Part shown: one piece after another, positions 34,388-45,958 of the stretch
Position numbering within the stretch: the stretch's first letter is position 1
Layout of the letters: every line of letters starts with the position of its first letter
Source of the DNA: Akanthomyces muscarius
Taxonomy: Eukaryota > Ascomycota > Sordariomycetes > Hypocreales > Cordycipitaceae
Assembly: GCF_028009165.1 (NCBI RefSeq)
Contig: NC_079241.1
Location: 1,364,001-1,428,000 of the forward strand
Direction of reading: 5' to 3'
DNA length: 64,000 bases
Position numbers and translations under genes: made by a program
Notes under the pieces: model-generated
Database searches by the model: none
Seen by the model: the letters and a program-made list of their open reading frames with translations, nothing else
What the model was told of the DNA's origin: nothing

Positions 34388-35570
34388 GGCTGCCAGGCAG
34401 CACCGGCGATCTAGACAGCGAAAGTGCCAGAGGTGTCACGGGGGGCGACGGGCATCTGGTGGCGTGCAAAGAGGGCCACTCAAAAACGATAAACCAAGGG
34501 CAATGAGGAAAATATCGACGATGCAAGCTTCGAGCGAGGAAGAGGATGTCGATTTCGAGGTCGAGGTCAAACTCAGAGCAGCATATCAGCGCTGGGCCGT
34601 GTCTTGGGGCTGAATCCGTCCGTAGTATGGCGAAATGGAATTTCTCCCTCGGCGGGAAAGTACAAATCCATTAAACGAAACGCGGTCACGGTTCACGTCG
34701 GACGCGTGTGGCGGACAGGCTTGGTTAGCTCCGGCGCGGCGCGGTGGCCAGCAGGCAGGCCGGTGGCAGGCTGGGGAGCGCTGGGGAAAGATGTTTGGGG
34801 GATAGTTTAGTGGACACGAAGGCCCGTACAGGGGCCAGGGGAAATGCAGCTGCGCCACACCACATCGCAAACACTTCGCAAGTCAGCTTCCCATTCTGTG
34901 GCTAGACACTTTGTCTACTCCAGCGGTCTAAACTTAACCTCTTAGCGGTCTCGCCCGCTGCAACGGTGCAACTATCCACTGTCAGCAGAAGAGGTACGCC
35001 ATCCGCTCCCACACCATGCTGAACATATTCATGCTCCCCAAATAAGCACTGAGAAAACATACTGGTAATTACCCTAATCTAGTGGAAACAGTGGAACAGT
35101 CCAAGATAGCATTTCCGCCTGTCGACCTGTGTAGCCATCATTCTTCTCCATCTAAAACATGTCCACCAAGCACTGAATCAGAGCATCCAACACGCACAAC
35201 CAAGAGTGCCCCTCCATCACAATCGCCAGGTGGGGTTACGACCAAGCAACATCTAGCCTGCCGCCGAACCCTTTGTTGCCCGAGCAAACATGGCTTAAGC
35301 CATCATCTCACATGCCGCCTTTTTCTCTATTCAAACACCTGTATTGTCTCCGTATAGGCAAACGCAAGCCTTCCCAGCGCCCCCATACACGCACATCAAG
35401 CCCCTGCCCGACGCCTGCATAAGCTGCAACTCTCGCGGCAGTCACACCGTCAGCCCCGTACGCTCTGCGCCGACCGGCGCTCCTCGTTGGCTATATACAC
35501 AGCGCTGTCGCATCATCTCCATCATCGCGCCGCCGACCTTGTCACTGTCTTCCCTTGATAGCGCCGCAGC
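34388..35570. other. Divergent promoter region RIF1 / RIC8
   Basis: 1183 bp with no supportable gene. An ACCCTAA element at 35071-35077 resembles a Tbf1/telo-box core but is a single short match. Confidence 0.5.
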
Positions 35571-37236
35571 ATGCCGGCGCAAGCTCTCGGTGCCGCCACT
35601 GGCGCGGGCAAGTTCTCCATGCCATCAGCACGACGGCTACCAGACAAACTAACAATCTATGGCACAGCAAAACGCGATGCGGTGACCAAGCTGGTTGACA
35701 AGCTGACCAAAGATATGGATAGCCTTTCTATGGCCCCAGAAGGTGGGCGCAGTACCAGCCACACTCCCATCCAGGATTACATCTGACAACCTATAGAACG
35801 AAACAATGCGCTCGAAGAACTGAAAATTTACGGTCGCGATCCTCGTGATGCAGATCCGATATTTACCAAAGAGGTAAGGTTGTTTCCACGCACAAATCAA
35901 AGACACGGCTCACATGGCAATTCGTTGGGCAGGGCATATCCATGTTGCTCACATTTGCCTTTGATGGCAAGGCACCCAGCGAAACCTCGCGCGGTGCGCT
36001 CAGAGTCCTTGCCAATTCGATGGTGCTCAGACCTGAAACGAGGCCAATGTTTGTAAACGGCAGATACGCAACCAAGGCATGCCAGCGACTCGATACTGAG
36101 AGTTGGGACGATGAATTTCTCCTCGCGCGTATACTCTTCCTCTCAACATATAGCGAACAAAAAGTCAAGCTATCTCCCTTGATCAAAGAGCATGGCCTCG
36201 CCAGAAGCATCATTGCTAATCTTGACCGACATGCAAAGTTGACTTCGGCAAGCAGCCGGGCAGCCGCTGGGCCTATGGAGGAGATGGCTCTGCCTGAGAC
36301 CCTCAAGCTGCTCTACAACGTTACTCACTTTTGCCCAGAAGAAGCATCAGAGTTTACTTCTGCAGTACCTCATATTATTTCGCTTCTGTGCAACCGCACA
36401 CTCCCGAGCACACGAGCTCTAGATCCGCCTTTCGGTCCGCTCGTCAATTCACTCCTCTACTTGGATCTGGCGGCTAAAACAAGCAAGTCGGCGTTGTTTC
36501 CTGGCGGCGAGGAAATCAAATTGGTTCTTAAGTTGATCGAAATTCTGGGCAGGGCTATGAAAGAGTATCCTAGTAGCGAGCTGGATACTACTGCCACGCC
36601 AGTAGTCAAACTCCTACTTGAGATATATGATATGGGACCCGAGCTGGTGCAGAGCAGGCTTCGTGATGATCTTTTGCCGACCTCCGAGGATCGCCAAAGC
36701 GTGCTTGGTAAAGGCGCATCGCTATCAGCGCGCCTTCTGAAAGCTTCTACAGATCCTATGGCCCCCAACATCGGCCCAGTTATTTCGCATCTCTTCTTCC
36801 TCATGTCAGACAGCGATGGCTCCAAGTTTGTGGAAAATGTGGGCTACGGATATGCTTCTGGATACTTGTTCCAAAACAACGTGCCCGTGCCGGCATCTGC
36901 AAGGGCAACGTTCGACGCCACAGACGAAAACGGAAGCCAGCGGCCGGTAAACCCCATCACAGGCCAGTTTATTGATAGAGAGCAGCCCGACGATCTCCCT
37001 CCAATGACAGACGAAGAAAAGGAGCGAGAAGCTGAGCGCCTCTTTGTCCTTTTTGAGAGGTATGTGTAGCGCTATAGCTAGCTGTCTTTGCAGTCCAGTA
37101 CTTCGAGACTAACCTTTTTGTTTTCTGTAGACTTAAGATGAACGGTGTCCTCAGCGTACAGAATCCTGTAGAGCAGGCTGTACGGGAGGGTAAATTCCGA
37201 GAGCTCAAAGACGACCAAGTAGAGGAGGTTGAATAA
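35571..37236 (+). CDS. RIC8: RIC8 (synembryn), G-alpha chaperone and guanine nucleotide exchange factor
   Basis: Cytosolic armadillo-fold protein that folds and activates heterotrimeric G-alpha subunits; in Neurospora and other filamentous fungi it is needed for growth, conidiation and virulence traits. Exons 35571-35742, 35797-35873, 35933-37059 and 37131-37236 join in phase to 493 aa. Family features are ISMLLTFAFDG near residue 85, ETLKLLYNVTHF, GYASGYLFQNNV, NPITGQ and the C-terminal MTDEEKEREAERLFVLFERLK stretch followed by NPVEQAVREGKF. Introns are 54, 59 and 71 bp with standard donors. The length is close to other fungal RIC8 proteins (about 480). The start ATG follows a pyrimidine-rich leader. 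Confidence 0.94.
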
Positions 37237-37791
37237 ACGCTTCACTAAGAAGTGAATGATGCACAGCACGAAATTGGAATGTTTTTTACATAATTCGGGG
37301 GCATTTGGTACATTTAAAGTAACTCATAACATGAAGTTCGTTTCAAATTCACGCCCAATTTCTTCACATTGGCGGAGCTCATCAGTAGCTACTCCAGAGA
37401 ATTGATAACTCATCGGCCTGTTCTCTTTAATTCTTCTCTTTTCTTAATTTCATTTTCTGCCTGCTCTTTCTCCCTCTTGTCCTTATTGTCTGTTGGTACT
37501 CGTATTTATTTAAGGGAAGTCCTTGTGATTCCAACACTATCGGCTCTGATTCACTCAGCCATCCGTTTGTTCGTGAACGCTGTGCTACATACACGTGGTT
37601 CTGTTTGCGGGTACAGCACAGGCAGCCTACAGCCAGCAACACCAGCCGCCCACCAGCCTAGCTACCTATATATCGTGCACCGCATGCCAGCTCCGTTCTT
37701 CCATCTTCGGGTGCTCGAGGCAAAATATCTTTCTAGCCAATATACAAGCATCTTTCCTATACACGAGTGCGGTTTTCTTAAATTAAGAAAA
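37237..37791. other. Tandem intergenic region
   Basis: 555 bp holding the RIC8 3' end and the promoter of the chromodomain gene. A long CT-rich tract (about 37420-37480) and TATATAT at about 37668 lie upstream of the start. No gene seen. Confidence 0.55.
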
Positions 37792-38515
37792 ATGCCTCCC
37801 ACAGTGGTATGCCTCCCATTTCCGACTGCAAACGGCACGCAGGAACAGCACACCGAAGATGCTCCTTCCAATCACCAGAGGTTTGTTTCTAATCTTTTCT
37901 GGCTCACTCTCGGAGGTACTAAGCTGATTAAATTATAGCGAAAACCACATCCGCTCTGACATTCTCCATGCCCGTATAAAGAAGAAGGTCATGACACCCG
38001 AGAGAGCAGCTGCGCCCGCCAGGCCGCGTCGCAGCCAGGTTCAAGCTGCCCAGTCCACGCCGGAAAGGATGCCATCGCTGTCAGAATCAGCCACGGAGAG
38101 TGAAGGGGGGAATGCTGCTACCGCGCACACGCCGGCAACTACGCCTTCAATTAATGGGTCTGCTTTGAAGCGTAAGCGAACTGAAGTTCCCAATTCGAAT
38201 TCCGAGGAAGAGCCTCGCCCGGCCCCCAAGCGCAAAGGCGGCAGGAAGAGGCAATCTCAAGGCCATATTCAAAGCCCAAAAAAGGCCGTGAAGGCGGTGG
38301 AGGAGAAGGAAGATGAAATTACATGGGAGGTAGAACGCATCGTCGGCGATCGTATCGAGGCCGATACCTATATCCACTGGTACCAGGTGAAGTGGAAAGG
38401 CTATTCAACCAAGCACAACACGTGGGAGCCCAAGAAGAACCTGACCACCTGCCAGGGCCTGATCGAAGACTTCGAAAGGCTCGAAAAGAAGGAATCAATA
38501 GGCAAGAAGAAGTAA
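37792..38515 (+). CDS. Chromodomain protein, single C-terminal chromodomain
   Basis: Exons 37792-37880 and 37939-38515 (58-bp intron, GTTTGT donor) give 221 aa. Exon 1 encodes only the first 29 residues (MPPTVVCLPF). The central part is disordered and basic (ALKRKRTE, APKRKGGRKR nuclear localisation signals). The chromodomain is at about 157-212: ITWEVERIVG, HWYQVKWKGY, NTWEPKKNL and a C-terminal helix LIEDFERLEK. The methyl-lysine cage positions are aromatic (W159, W182, Y185), so binding of methylated histone H3 is plausible. There is no chromoshadow domain and no second chromodomain, which separates it from HP1 (HPO/HepA). Whether it reads H3K9 or H3K27 methylation is unknown. Confidence 0.85.
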
Positions 38516-38724
38516 AACAAGATGAAATGATTGCTGAGTTGAGGAATGCTCAACGGCAAGTGCACAACTTTGCTTTTCTGAAACAAATGACATGCACTGG
38601 GAACAATCGCATTGCGATGGTGGGTTGAGATCGAGAAGAGAATTGCTATTAACGCCTTTAATCAGTTCTGCCAAGATTTGTTCATGCTGCTTTCCAGAGC
38701 AATATACAATGAGTGAGCTTGTTT

Positions 38725-39314
38725 CTAGCTGATATTCTGCACCATCGTGACCATGCCGAGCACGCTGGAGATGAGGCACAGGCAGCTGCGGGTAAGGTTG
38801 AGCATGTTCCAGCGCTGCAGCAGCGCGCGCAGGTTCCACGTCTTGGTCTCGTCGCGGCCCTCGGCCATCTTGTGCAGGCAGGTGTTTGTGTAGCGCATGA
38901 CGAGGACGGTAAAGGGTACGATGGAGATGACGAAGCCTGCCGCGGCGGCGTACCCGCCCCAGACGCCGCCCGCGCGGTGCGCGTCGTAGGCCGCGTAGCC
39001 GTAGGCCAGCGTCACGGCGGCCGCGACCTTGGGCATCAGGTTGGCGCCGCGGCGGAACAGCTCCCGCCAGGTGCGCGCCGTCGTCTCGGGCACGTCGATG
39101 GCGGCCGAGGTGCCGATGAAGGTTATCGAGGCAATGGCGCCTGTTCTCGCAATGGGGTCAGAAAAATCTTGGAGGCAGAGCACCCGCCGCGACCCCGTCG
39201 GCGGGCATGCGGCGAGGCGGGGGAGAAAAGGGCTCATAGTAGCTTACCAGAGGCCCAGGCAGAGCCTACGATGCCGGTGGCGACGGCAACGAGCGACGGT
39301 CCGGTGAGCTGCAT
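38725..39314 (-). CDS. DUF1772 / anthrone-oxygenase-like small membrane protein
   Basis: Exons 39248-39314 and 38725-39140 (107-bp intron) give 160 aa. Exon 1 encodes MQLTGPSLVAVATGIVGSAW, a first membrane segment, and the frame continues as GAIASITFIGTSAAIDVPE. Three further hydrophobic segments follow (KVAAAVTLAYGYAAY, GYAAAAGFVISIVPFTVLVM, LTRSCLCLISSVLGMVTMV), with the family's typical PFT and short loop containing NT before the last helix. DUF1772 includes HypC-type anthrone oxygenases of polyketide pathways, but many members lie outside clusters, as here, so no catalytic role is assigned. It is convergent with the chromodomain gene (209 bp apart). Confidence 0.85.
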
Positions 39315-39747
39315 CGTTTCGGTCGGTTACGGGATAGTGGCGGCTGGAGGTTATCTATGAGCTATAGGGTATATAGGGTAACGTGGAGAGCTTGTGCGGT
39401 TTCTGCTCTGCTCTGATAAGGTGTGTGCGGATTTTCTTCAGTAGTAGTGGTCAATTGATGCGGTTTGACGGGAGTTTCTTGCGACGAATTGGGGTATGAG
39501 TTGAAAAAGAATGTGTCCTGGGAAAGGGTTCTGTCGAAGCTTTATGCAACGTCATGAATGGAGACGTCACGCCAGCAATGCAGCTCGGGCCGCATCCACC
39601 CACTGTTAAACTGGTGCTGACCTGCCCGGAAACAGCCCGTTTCCCATCGAAGATTTCGGACTTCGGAAAAGACAAGGTGGCCGAACCGCTTGCAAAATTA
39701 TGCTCGAGCAATCATATCCAATCATTATTTTCGTCCTGTATACTATT
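39315..39747. other. Tandem intergenic region
   Basis: 433 bp upstream of the DUF1772 gene and downstream of the acetyltransferase. No coding signal seen. Confidence 0.55.
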
Positions 39748-40455
39748 CTAATTTTGCGGTCTCTCTAACGAGTACATAAAGCACAGCGGCAGCAACGGCG
39801 GGTTCTCCAGGTCTATGCACTTCTTGACCAGCTTGAAGCCAGTCTTGAGCAGCACATTCTGGCTCGCGACATTCGAGTCGAGCGTGATAGCCGCAATCTG
39901 CTCCGGCACCGTCACAATTTCATCCCCCGCGGCCTGCGCCCGCGCCGCCGCGGACGGCGGCACGGTGCTCGAGTCCGCCGCCAGCTCCACGAGCGCCTCC
40001 CCGCGCGGCAGCGACCAGTACAACTCGAGGAAGCCGCGCAGCATCTCGGTCGCGTAGCCTTTACCCCAGGCCTCCTTGCGCAGCATGTAGCCGAGCGCGG
40101 GCCAGCCGAGCAGGTCGGCGCGGATATGCGAGCCGATGGTGCCGACGAGCGTACCGGTCGCGCGCTCCAGCACCGCCAACACGTAGACGTCGTCGCCGGC
40201 GGGCGAGAGAAAGTTGTCGAGCTTGGCCTGCGTCTCGGCCGGCGAGGCGTCGGGTCGCCCCTGCGCGGTGAAGATCATGACCTCGGGCTGCGTGCGAAGC
40301 TCGTGGTACTGCGCGAGGTCGTCGGCGGTAAAGGACCGTAGCAGAAGACGCGGCGTCTCGTGCGGCGGGCGCGCGGCGACGGGGAGGTACGGCGCCGGCA
40401 GGGTCGTCTTGACCTTGACCATGTCAATGAGCGTCAGTTCCATGGCTTCGGCCAT
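39748..40455 (-). CDS. GNAT-family N-acetyltransferase (RimJ/RimL-like)
   Basis: 235-aa protein in one exon starting at the ATG of MAEAMELTLID; the frame is open about 33 codons further upstream but has no earlier ATG. The domain opens with TPRLLLRSFTADDLAQYHELR, continues through VLERATGTLVGTIGSHIR and has the acetyl-CoA loop in LGYMLRKEAWGKGYATEML (R/KxxGxGxA type). It ends with the usual VLLKTGFKLV strand-helix. The insertion with Ser/Ala (about residues 165-185) is longer than in bacterial RimJ. Such fungal enzymes acetylate protein N-termini or small amines; the substrate here is unknown. Confidence 0.88.
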   Translation of the reverse strand: MAEAMELTLIDMVKVKTTLPAPYLPVAARPPHETPRLLLRSFTADDLAQYHELRTQPEVMIFTAQGRPDASPAETQAKLDNFLSPAGDDVYVLAVLERATGTLVGTIGSHIRADLLGWPALGYMLRKEAWGKGYATEMLRGFLELYWSLPRGEALVELAADSSTVPPSAAARAQAAGDEIVTVPEQIAAITLDSNVASQNVLLKTGFKLVKKCIDLENPPLLPLCFMYSLERPQN

Positions 40456-41002
40456 CTCTGTAGTCGATTGAGCCTCGTAGCTGGGTGGGCTCTGAAATGG
40501 CTGCTGCGCGGATGTCTCGTAGAGTGAAACAGTCCAAGGCCTCGTTTTGTCCAAGTACGGAAAGCACCACTAGTTCCTGAATAGGTTGCAAAGACTACGT
40601 CCGGGTTCCTGGAAGGCGCGCAACAACCAGTGACTCACGAGTCGTATTTGCGTCGGCCTAGCATCAGCTTGGTCCATTTGTCCTGGGAATGGGTTCTGCC
40701 CCACTGCGGCTGTCGAAACGAACGAGCGTGGCCGCGTCTAGACTACGAACGTTGGGTTCAATTGTGGTCAATGTAGCAGGTTGATAACAGCAGATCTGCG
40801 GGAGATGCCGATCTATCAAACACGGTCTCTCATCTGCGCTTATTTCACAAGCGTCACGAGCACGCAAATCGTAATGTAACATGTTTTAAAATTTTGGTTC
40901 ATTTCGATGCCCTTGATCTAGAGCAAATGCAGTTGATATTTTTTCATCCGTAGTAAACACCTGCAAAAACCTGCCAAACCCCACCCCAAGCCAAAAAACA
41001 CT
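40456..41002. other. Tandem intergenic region
   Basis: 547 bp: promoter of the acetyltransferase gene and 3' UTR of eL20. No coding signal seen. Confidence 0.55.
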
Positions 41003-41999
41003 CTAAGCGAAAGTGGAAGGTCGGCTCGCGCTGAAGATCTTGGTGGTGGCAGCCTTGGTGATACGGTGAGGGAGAGGGAAGCTGAGGTCCTTCGTGAGGA
41101 GCTGCTTGATGTAAGGGCGCTTGACATCGTCGGCCTTCTCGATCTCGACGACACGGAGAATCTGTCATGAACGTGTTAATATCTTTGCTCCCTTCTTCTC
41201 TTTGCAGCTTTGGGCGATTGCAGATTCCAATCTCCCAGGGGGGACAACGTACGTGGATGGACCTGAAGCGGGCACGGTGGCGGGCGGCCATGTCAGAGTA
41301 CAGAGCATCGACGGCGTCGGTGCGGCTCATCTCACGGTACTCCTTGTACATGTTGTGGGTGCCGGAGCGCGAGTCGTAGCGGATCCAGATGCCGAAGTTC
41401 TTGACCTTCTGGGGGTGCTTCTCGGCGACGGCCTTGACGGAGACAATCTCGCCGGTGGTCTTCTTGATCTTGCGGAGACCGCGCAAGAAGTACCAGAAAC
41501 GGGACTTGGCGACCGTGGTGTTGGGCGCGAAGATGGTCATGCGGTACATGGATGGGGTAGGGTTGGCCTCGGTGGGCAAATGGCGGCCAATGACCTCGTA
41601 TTCCTGAAGACGACCTGGAGACGTTTGTTAGTATTGACGGATCGTGAGCGTGGCTACTTCGGCGAGCGGTTGGTTTCGAGGATTGCACGGTGTAGTCGGC
41701 GGAAGCGAGCATATGGTGTGTCCAGATTTTCGTGTTTGTCGAAACAGGGTCGCACGTCGAAAATTTGTCGATCAGTTGGCGAGCAAGGTTTCAATGCTTC
41801 AATACCATTCAGAACTGGTGACCGTCGCCCACGATGAATTTAGTTCCAAATCGCCTTGCTTCCTGTCCATGTAGTCGTTCATCATCCGAGTTGTCGACTC
41901 GAGGGTTTGCATCGCATTCGACAGTGAAATTTCCGACCTCGTACAATCGCGCAATCCGGAAAACCAAACCAGCCGTAAAATAATTCAATGCTTACCCAT
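41003..41999 (-). CDS. RPL20: 60S ribosomal protein eL20 (L18a/L20)
   Basis: Three coding exons, 41996-41999, 41253-41614 and 41003-41161, give exactly 174 aa, the usual size of fungal eL20. Exon 1 contributes only ATG plus one base; the next exon begins [18 protein letters not shown] and runs through [28 protein letters not shown] and [21 protein letters not shown]. The last exon encodes [20 protein letters not shown] and ends [12 protein letters not shown]. An acceptor-like TTTCAG with a GCTAAC branch directly precedes the ATG, so a 5' UTR intron (42000-42061) probably leaves a 4-base coding exon. The protein sits on the 60S solvent side near the P-stalk base. It is divergent from the Csn12 gene. 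Confidence 0.95.
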
Positions 42000-42602
42000 C
42001 TGAAATGACTGTTAGCGAATGCTATATCGAGGCGTGGATTATTCGTTGGGGGCTTCCTTACAGTGACGGTGGTTACCTTCGACGTTGGCTGAGATTTGAA
42101 GATGTTCAAAGTCGGGAGGGCTTGTAGTGATAATTTTTGTGTGCGGAGAGTGGGGAGGGCTGGCCGCCTCTCAAAGCGTGCAGGGCTTTGTCACGGCTGG
42201 CGATTGGCCACAGGGAGCAGCAAAGCCCCACCAAAGTAAAAAGGCACCACCAAAATTCCCGGTCACGTGCAGCACGTCAAAAAAACGCGAGACCCAGAAA
42301 AAAGTTGGATCGCGCTCCGTTTGGCCTGGAGTGTTTTGGCCGCTCAACTTTCCAGGGTACGTACCGACTGGTTTGTCGGTCGCTGCCATTGACAACAGAG
42401 CCAGCAGCAGCCACTGTTGCGCGCCAGCAGGGATCCACAACCCCTCCAAACAGACAACGGCAGACGATACCTATCTCACTAGCATCTGCTGCCTCATGCT
42501 GGGATATATTGGGGCTTTATTTGGCTAAAGCCAATCTGACATTCATCTCATGAAGCAGAATCTGACCCAACTGCACCGTTCACACGATACCCAACCGCAG
42601 CC
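42000..42602. other. Divergent promoter region eL20 / Csn12
   Basis: 603 bp shared by the two genes. It holds a probable eL20 5' UTR intron (42000-42061), an E-box at 42264-42269 and an inverted CCAAT motif near 42200. Confidence 0.6.
42264..42269. promoter_or_regulatory. E-box CACGTG (Cbf1-type site)
   Basis: Palindromic CACGTG in the context GTCACGTGC, about 265 bp upstream of the eL20 start, followed by a half site CACGTC. Cbf1 with Tbf1 controls ribosomal-protein genes in Candida. Inference from motif only. Confidence 0.45.
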
Positions 42603-44424
42603 ATGAACGAGCTGTTTGAGGAGTTTGCCCAGGCTCACTCCCTACAGCATGGCTACATCCTAGCTCAGACGCTGTCACCAGTTCCGCCGCCTGCACAGCC
42701 CAATAGACTCCGGCAAATACTGCAAAGCACAAACTCTCACAGCATCAAAGGCGATTTGAAACACTTCATCAAGACCAAGACGGCACGAAAAGTCAAGCTC
42801 GACCATGAAGAGGTGAATGGCTGGGTGGAGGTCTACGCTGCTTACTGGCACGCTGTTGGTGAAATTGTCGCCGGCGAGGAGGGAAGAGTAAGTGACCAGG
42901 GACCTTGACGTGGAAAGTGTATTAATCGGTACTTTTAGTCAACATGGACGAAGGTGTATGAGGCATGGAAAGACTTGACGTCCATGCTCATTCGCGGGTA
43001 CAACAATTACGGCTTTGAAGCATGGACAATCCCGACTCTGTACATGGTTGGCAAGTACCTACGGCTCTTCGCCATCAAGTCTGACGCAGAGCGCAGCAAG
43101 CAGTCTGGAGTATTGCCGACGGGATCAGCCGCCCTTATGCAGGACGACTTTGACCCTGAAGCAGATAAACAGGCTCAGCTGCGCGACTGTGAACAGCATC
43201 TGAAAAGAATCTTCACACTTTGTCTCAATGATAGGTACAACTGCGGTTTTTTTTTTGTCTGCATTTTTTCTCATGCTGACGTTGAACCAGGGCGCCATTG
43301 CAAGAATCAAGAAAGTGGGGGATATACTACATCATCAACTTGTTGTTCAAAACGTACTTCAAGCTCAATTCCGCCTCATTGTCAAGAACAATCCTCAAGA
43401 CGCTGGCAGTCTACAACCAAAAGGGAGACATGCCGCCTCTAGAATCGTTTCCCAAGTCGCAGCGAGTCACTTTCAAATACTACGAGGGAGTACTATTCTT
43501 CCTGGAAGAAAATTATACAGAAGTGAGCAGGTACAATTTGACGCAAGGGGCTAAGCTAACCAAAGGCAGGCTGAAAAGTATCTTGTTGAAGCCTGGGATC
43601 TTTGCCAAAAAGACGCCCGACCGAACTCTGAGTAAGTCCACCACATTGTAGGTGGCCGACCTCTGACTGACTGTTGCAGGCGCATTCTCACATATCTCAT
43701 CCCTTGTCGGCTCCTTACCAGCCATGTCCTCCCCACCAAGAAGCTGCTGGAGCCTTACCCACGCTTACAAGAGCTGTTTTTGCCCCTCGCCAAATGCATT
43801 CGAAGCGGCGACCTGCGCAACTTTGACAAGGCTCTACAAAGCGGAGAGGATCAATTTGTCAAACGCCGCATATATCTTACCCTTGAACGCGGGCGCGATA
43901 TTGCCCTGCGCAACTTGCTTCGCAAAGTCTTCATAGCGGGCGGCTTCGACGAGCCCAAAGAAGGCGAAACGACACAGGTCCGCCGCACGCGAGTTCCTGT
44001 CGCAGAGTTCCAGGCTGCCATTAGTATGGGCAGCGGTGGCGACAGCATCGATACGGACGAGGTCGAATGCTTATTGGCCAACATGATATACAAGGTGAGC
44101 TTCATTATTGCATAAATCACATCACATGCGCAACTCTTTACGGCCTCCTGTGGGCTGCTGCGGCGTCTTGTAATAAGACGTGCGCGGCGGGAGGGGCAGC
44201 CACGTCAGAAAGGCGGCTACAGCGCCTAAGGACGCCCGAGGCCAACACATGCGCACCACGTCACAGCATCAGCACTCTATCACTTTTTTCTCCTCACACG
44301 CCCCTACCATGAGTCACCGGCTAACAATATTCCTCGTCAGGACCTAATGAAGGGCTACATTGCGCGCGAGCGCGGCATTGTGGTGCTGTCGAAGAAGGGT
44401 GCCTTCCCGGGAACAGGGATATAG
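42603..44424 (+). CDS. CSN12: Csn12/Thp1-like PCI-domain protein
   Basis: Six exons (42603-42887, 42939-43234, 43291-43522, 43570-43631, 43680-44094, 44341-44424) join in phase to 457 aa. The protein matches fungal 'COP9 signalosome subunit 12' (PCID2/Thp1 relatives), which pairs with the Sac3/TREX-2-type mRNA export machinery. Visible segments are [94 protein letters not shown], and a C-terminal PCI winged helix ending [26 protein letters not shown]. The last intron is 246 bp, while the other four are 47-56 bp. The start ATG follows CAGCC and begins [12 protein letters not shown]. Confidence 0.93.
44164..44180. other. Hairpin inside the long last intron of CSN12
   Basis: CGTCTT and AAGACG flank a 5-base loop, forming a perfect 6-bp stem. 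It lies within the unusually long intron; function unknown. Confidence 0.5.
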
Positions 44425-45958
44425 GCTTGCACACTTTCACGGAGGAGGCAAAAGTGCATGTTTAAAACAGACTAGATCAGGGAGGCCTTGCAGTTTCATG
44501 TTTTAGGCCGATCAACTGGGTTGGCGGCCCCATCCGCCAAGCGTGAACTTTTTGCACGCCGACCGCAGTTGTTGCCTCACGGTCGTTGCTCCGATGTCTG
44601 TGCAGAAAGAAAAGCAGAACGTCCCGTACGTGTGGCTTTTTACTTTTTTTAATTCGAGATGCAAGTCCGAATTACTTTTGCTAAAGACAAATAACAAAGT
44701 ACTTGACACCACCACTTGTGTTCTTCCTCATGCGAGTGGGCAACGGGAGAGCCATCCGCCACCAGGCAACCATGCATGAGAAAACGCATCCCCGGTGACT
44801 CCACGGCGACGCTGTAGTGAAGATAGCACTGCAGTATCGCCGATCGTATGTTCTATGTGTTGCATCGCGAGGGAGTGCTTGCTCTTGGCGCTTCAGTCTG
44901 GCCCGGCTACAAACTCCGCCTTGGGCTTGCCGAGGCTCTTTGTGTTTAACCTTTTAATGGACTGAGTCACTAAAACAGTCATATCTAGAGGGGGTACTTG
45001 TGGAAAAAAGAGGCTTGCTGCATTTGCGCCAGGCATCCGGCATTGCGTTGGAAGTGCGCCCGACTTGAATTTCGCACGCCCCCTCCATCTCTCCATGCAA
45101 CCCCCCATTCCCCTCTTATTGTACTTTACACATTTGTGCTTAGTTTACCCATCACGCATATCTTAAAACAGAAGATTTTCATTTAGTGAATTATTGCCGT
45201 AATTAATTGGCGCTGCAACGAGCGTTGAGAATAGGATACAGAGGCTGGTACCGAGCTGGCTGTTTTCCTTGCAGTCGTACTGTACATGAAGAAGAAGAAG
45301 TAGAAGAAGAAGAACAGACAAAAGAAATCTAATAAAAACACCAAACCGAGACCTTTGGTTCATTTTTCCTTTCTGGTTGCTTTCCGCAAACAGGTCTCTT
45401 GATATAAAAATACAGCTCCATTGTGAGAAGATGACCAATTTTTTTTGGGCGGATGTGGTTTGTTTTCTTTTCGTGACGTGTGAGTAAACAGAACTGTTCC
45501 TTATCACGTCTTCCAACATGTAGAACATGTACAGCGTACAATCTGATTCTGGCTTGCAAGACAGGATGTGAGAAGAAAAAAGGGGAGGGATGAAAACAGG
45601 GCGATATGTCAAAAGCACGGAACGACAGAGAAGAGTAATTGTACAAGGGTAGCGAAAGGAAATGCGCCAAACAAAAAATGAGTAGCTTCGATGAAAAGGA
45701 AAGCCGAGATTCGAAGAGAACGCCATTGCGAGAGGAAAAGAAGTAGAAGAAAAACGAAACGCCAGAACGCCATGAAATGATATCTTCTGCGCGAGTGTTC
45801 AGGGTTTCTGCTCAACCCATGATCAAGCAAGAGGAGTGCGTGGTAGAGATGTAAGTGTTGAGGGAGAATATTAGGAGAAGAATCGATTAGACTTGGGTGT
45901 GTTCCTTTTCAGCAGTGTCAGCGGGTGCTTTTTTCCTTGGCCGAGCGAGTAGTAAGAC
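44425..45958. other. Convergent intergenic region
   Basis: 1534 bp between the 3' ends of CSN12 and the BTB gene. AT-rich, with a GAAGAA-type repeat near 45290-45315. A minus-strand frame of 187 codons (45163-45726) is low-complexity Leu/Phe/Ser sequence and probably 3' UTR of the BTB gene. No gene supported. Confidence 0.55.

Noticed and set aside
45163..45726. 187-codon minus-strand frame with Leu runs
   Set aside because: Low-complexity translation of GAA/TTC repeats in the 3' flank of the BTB gene.
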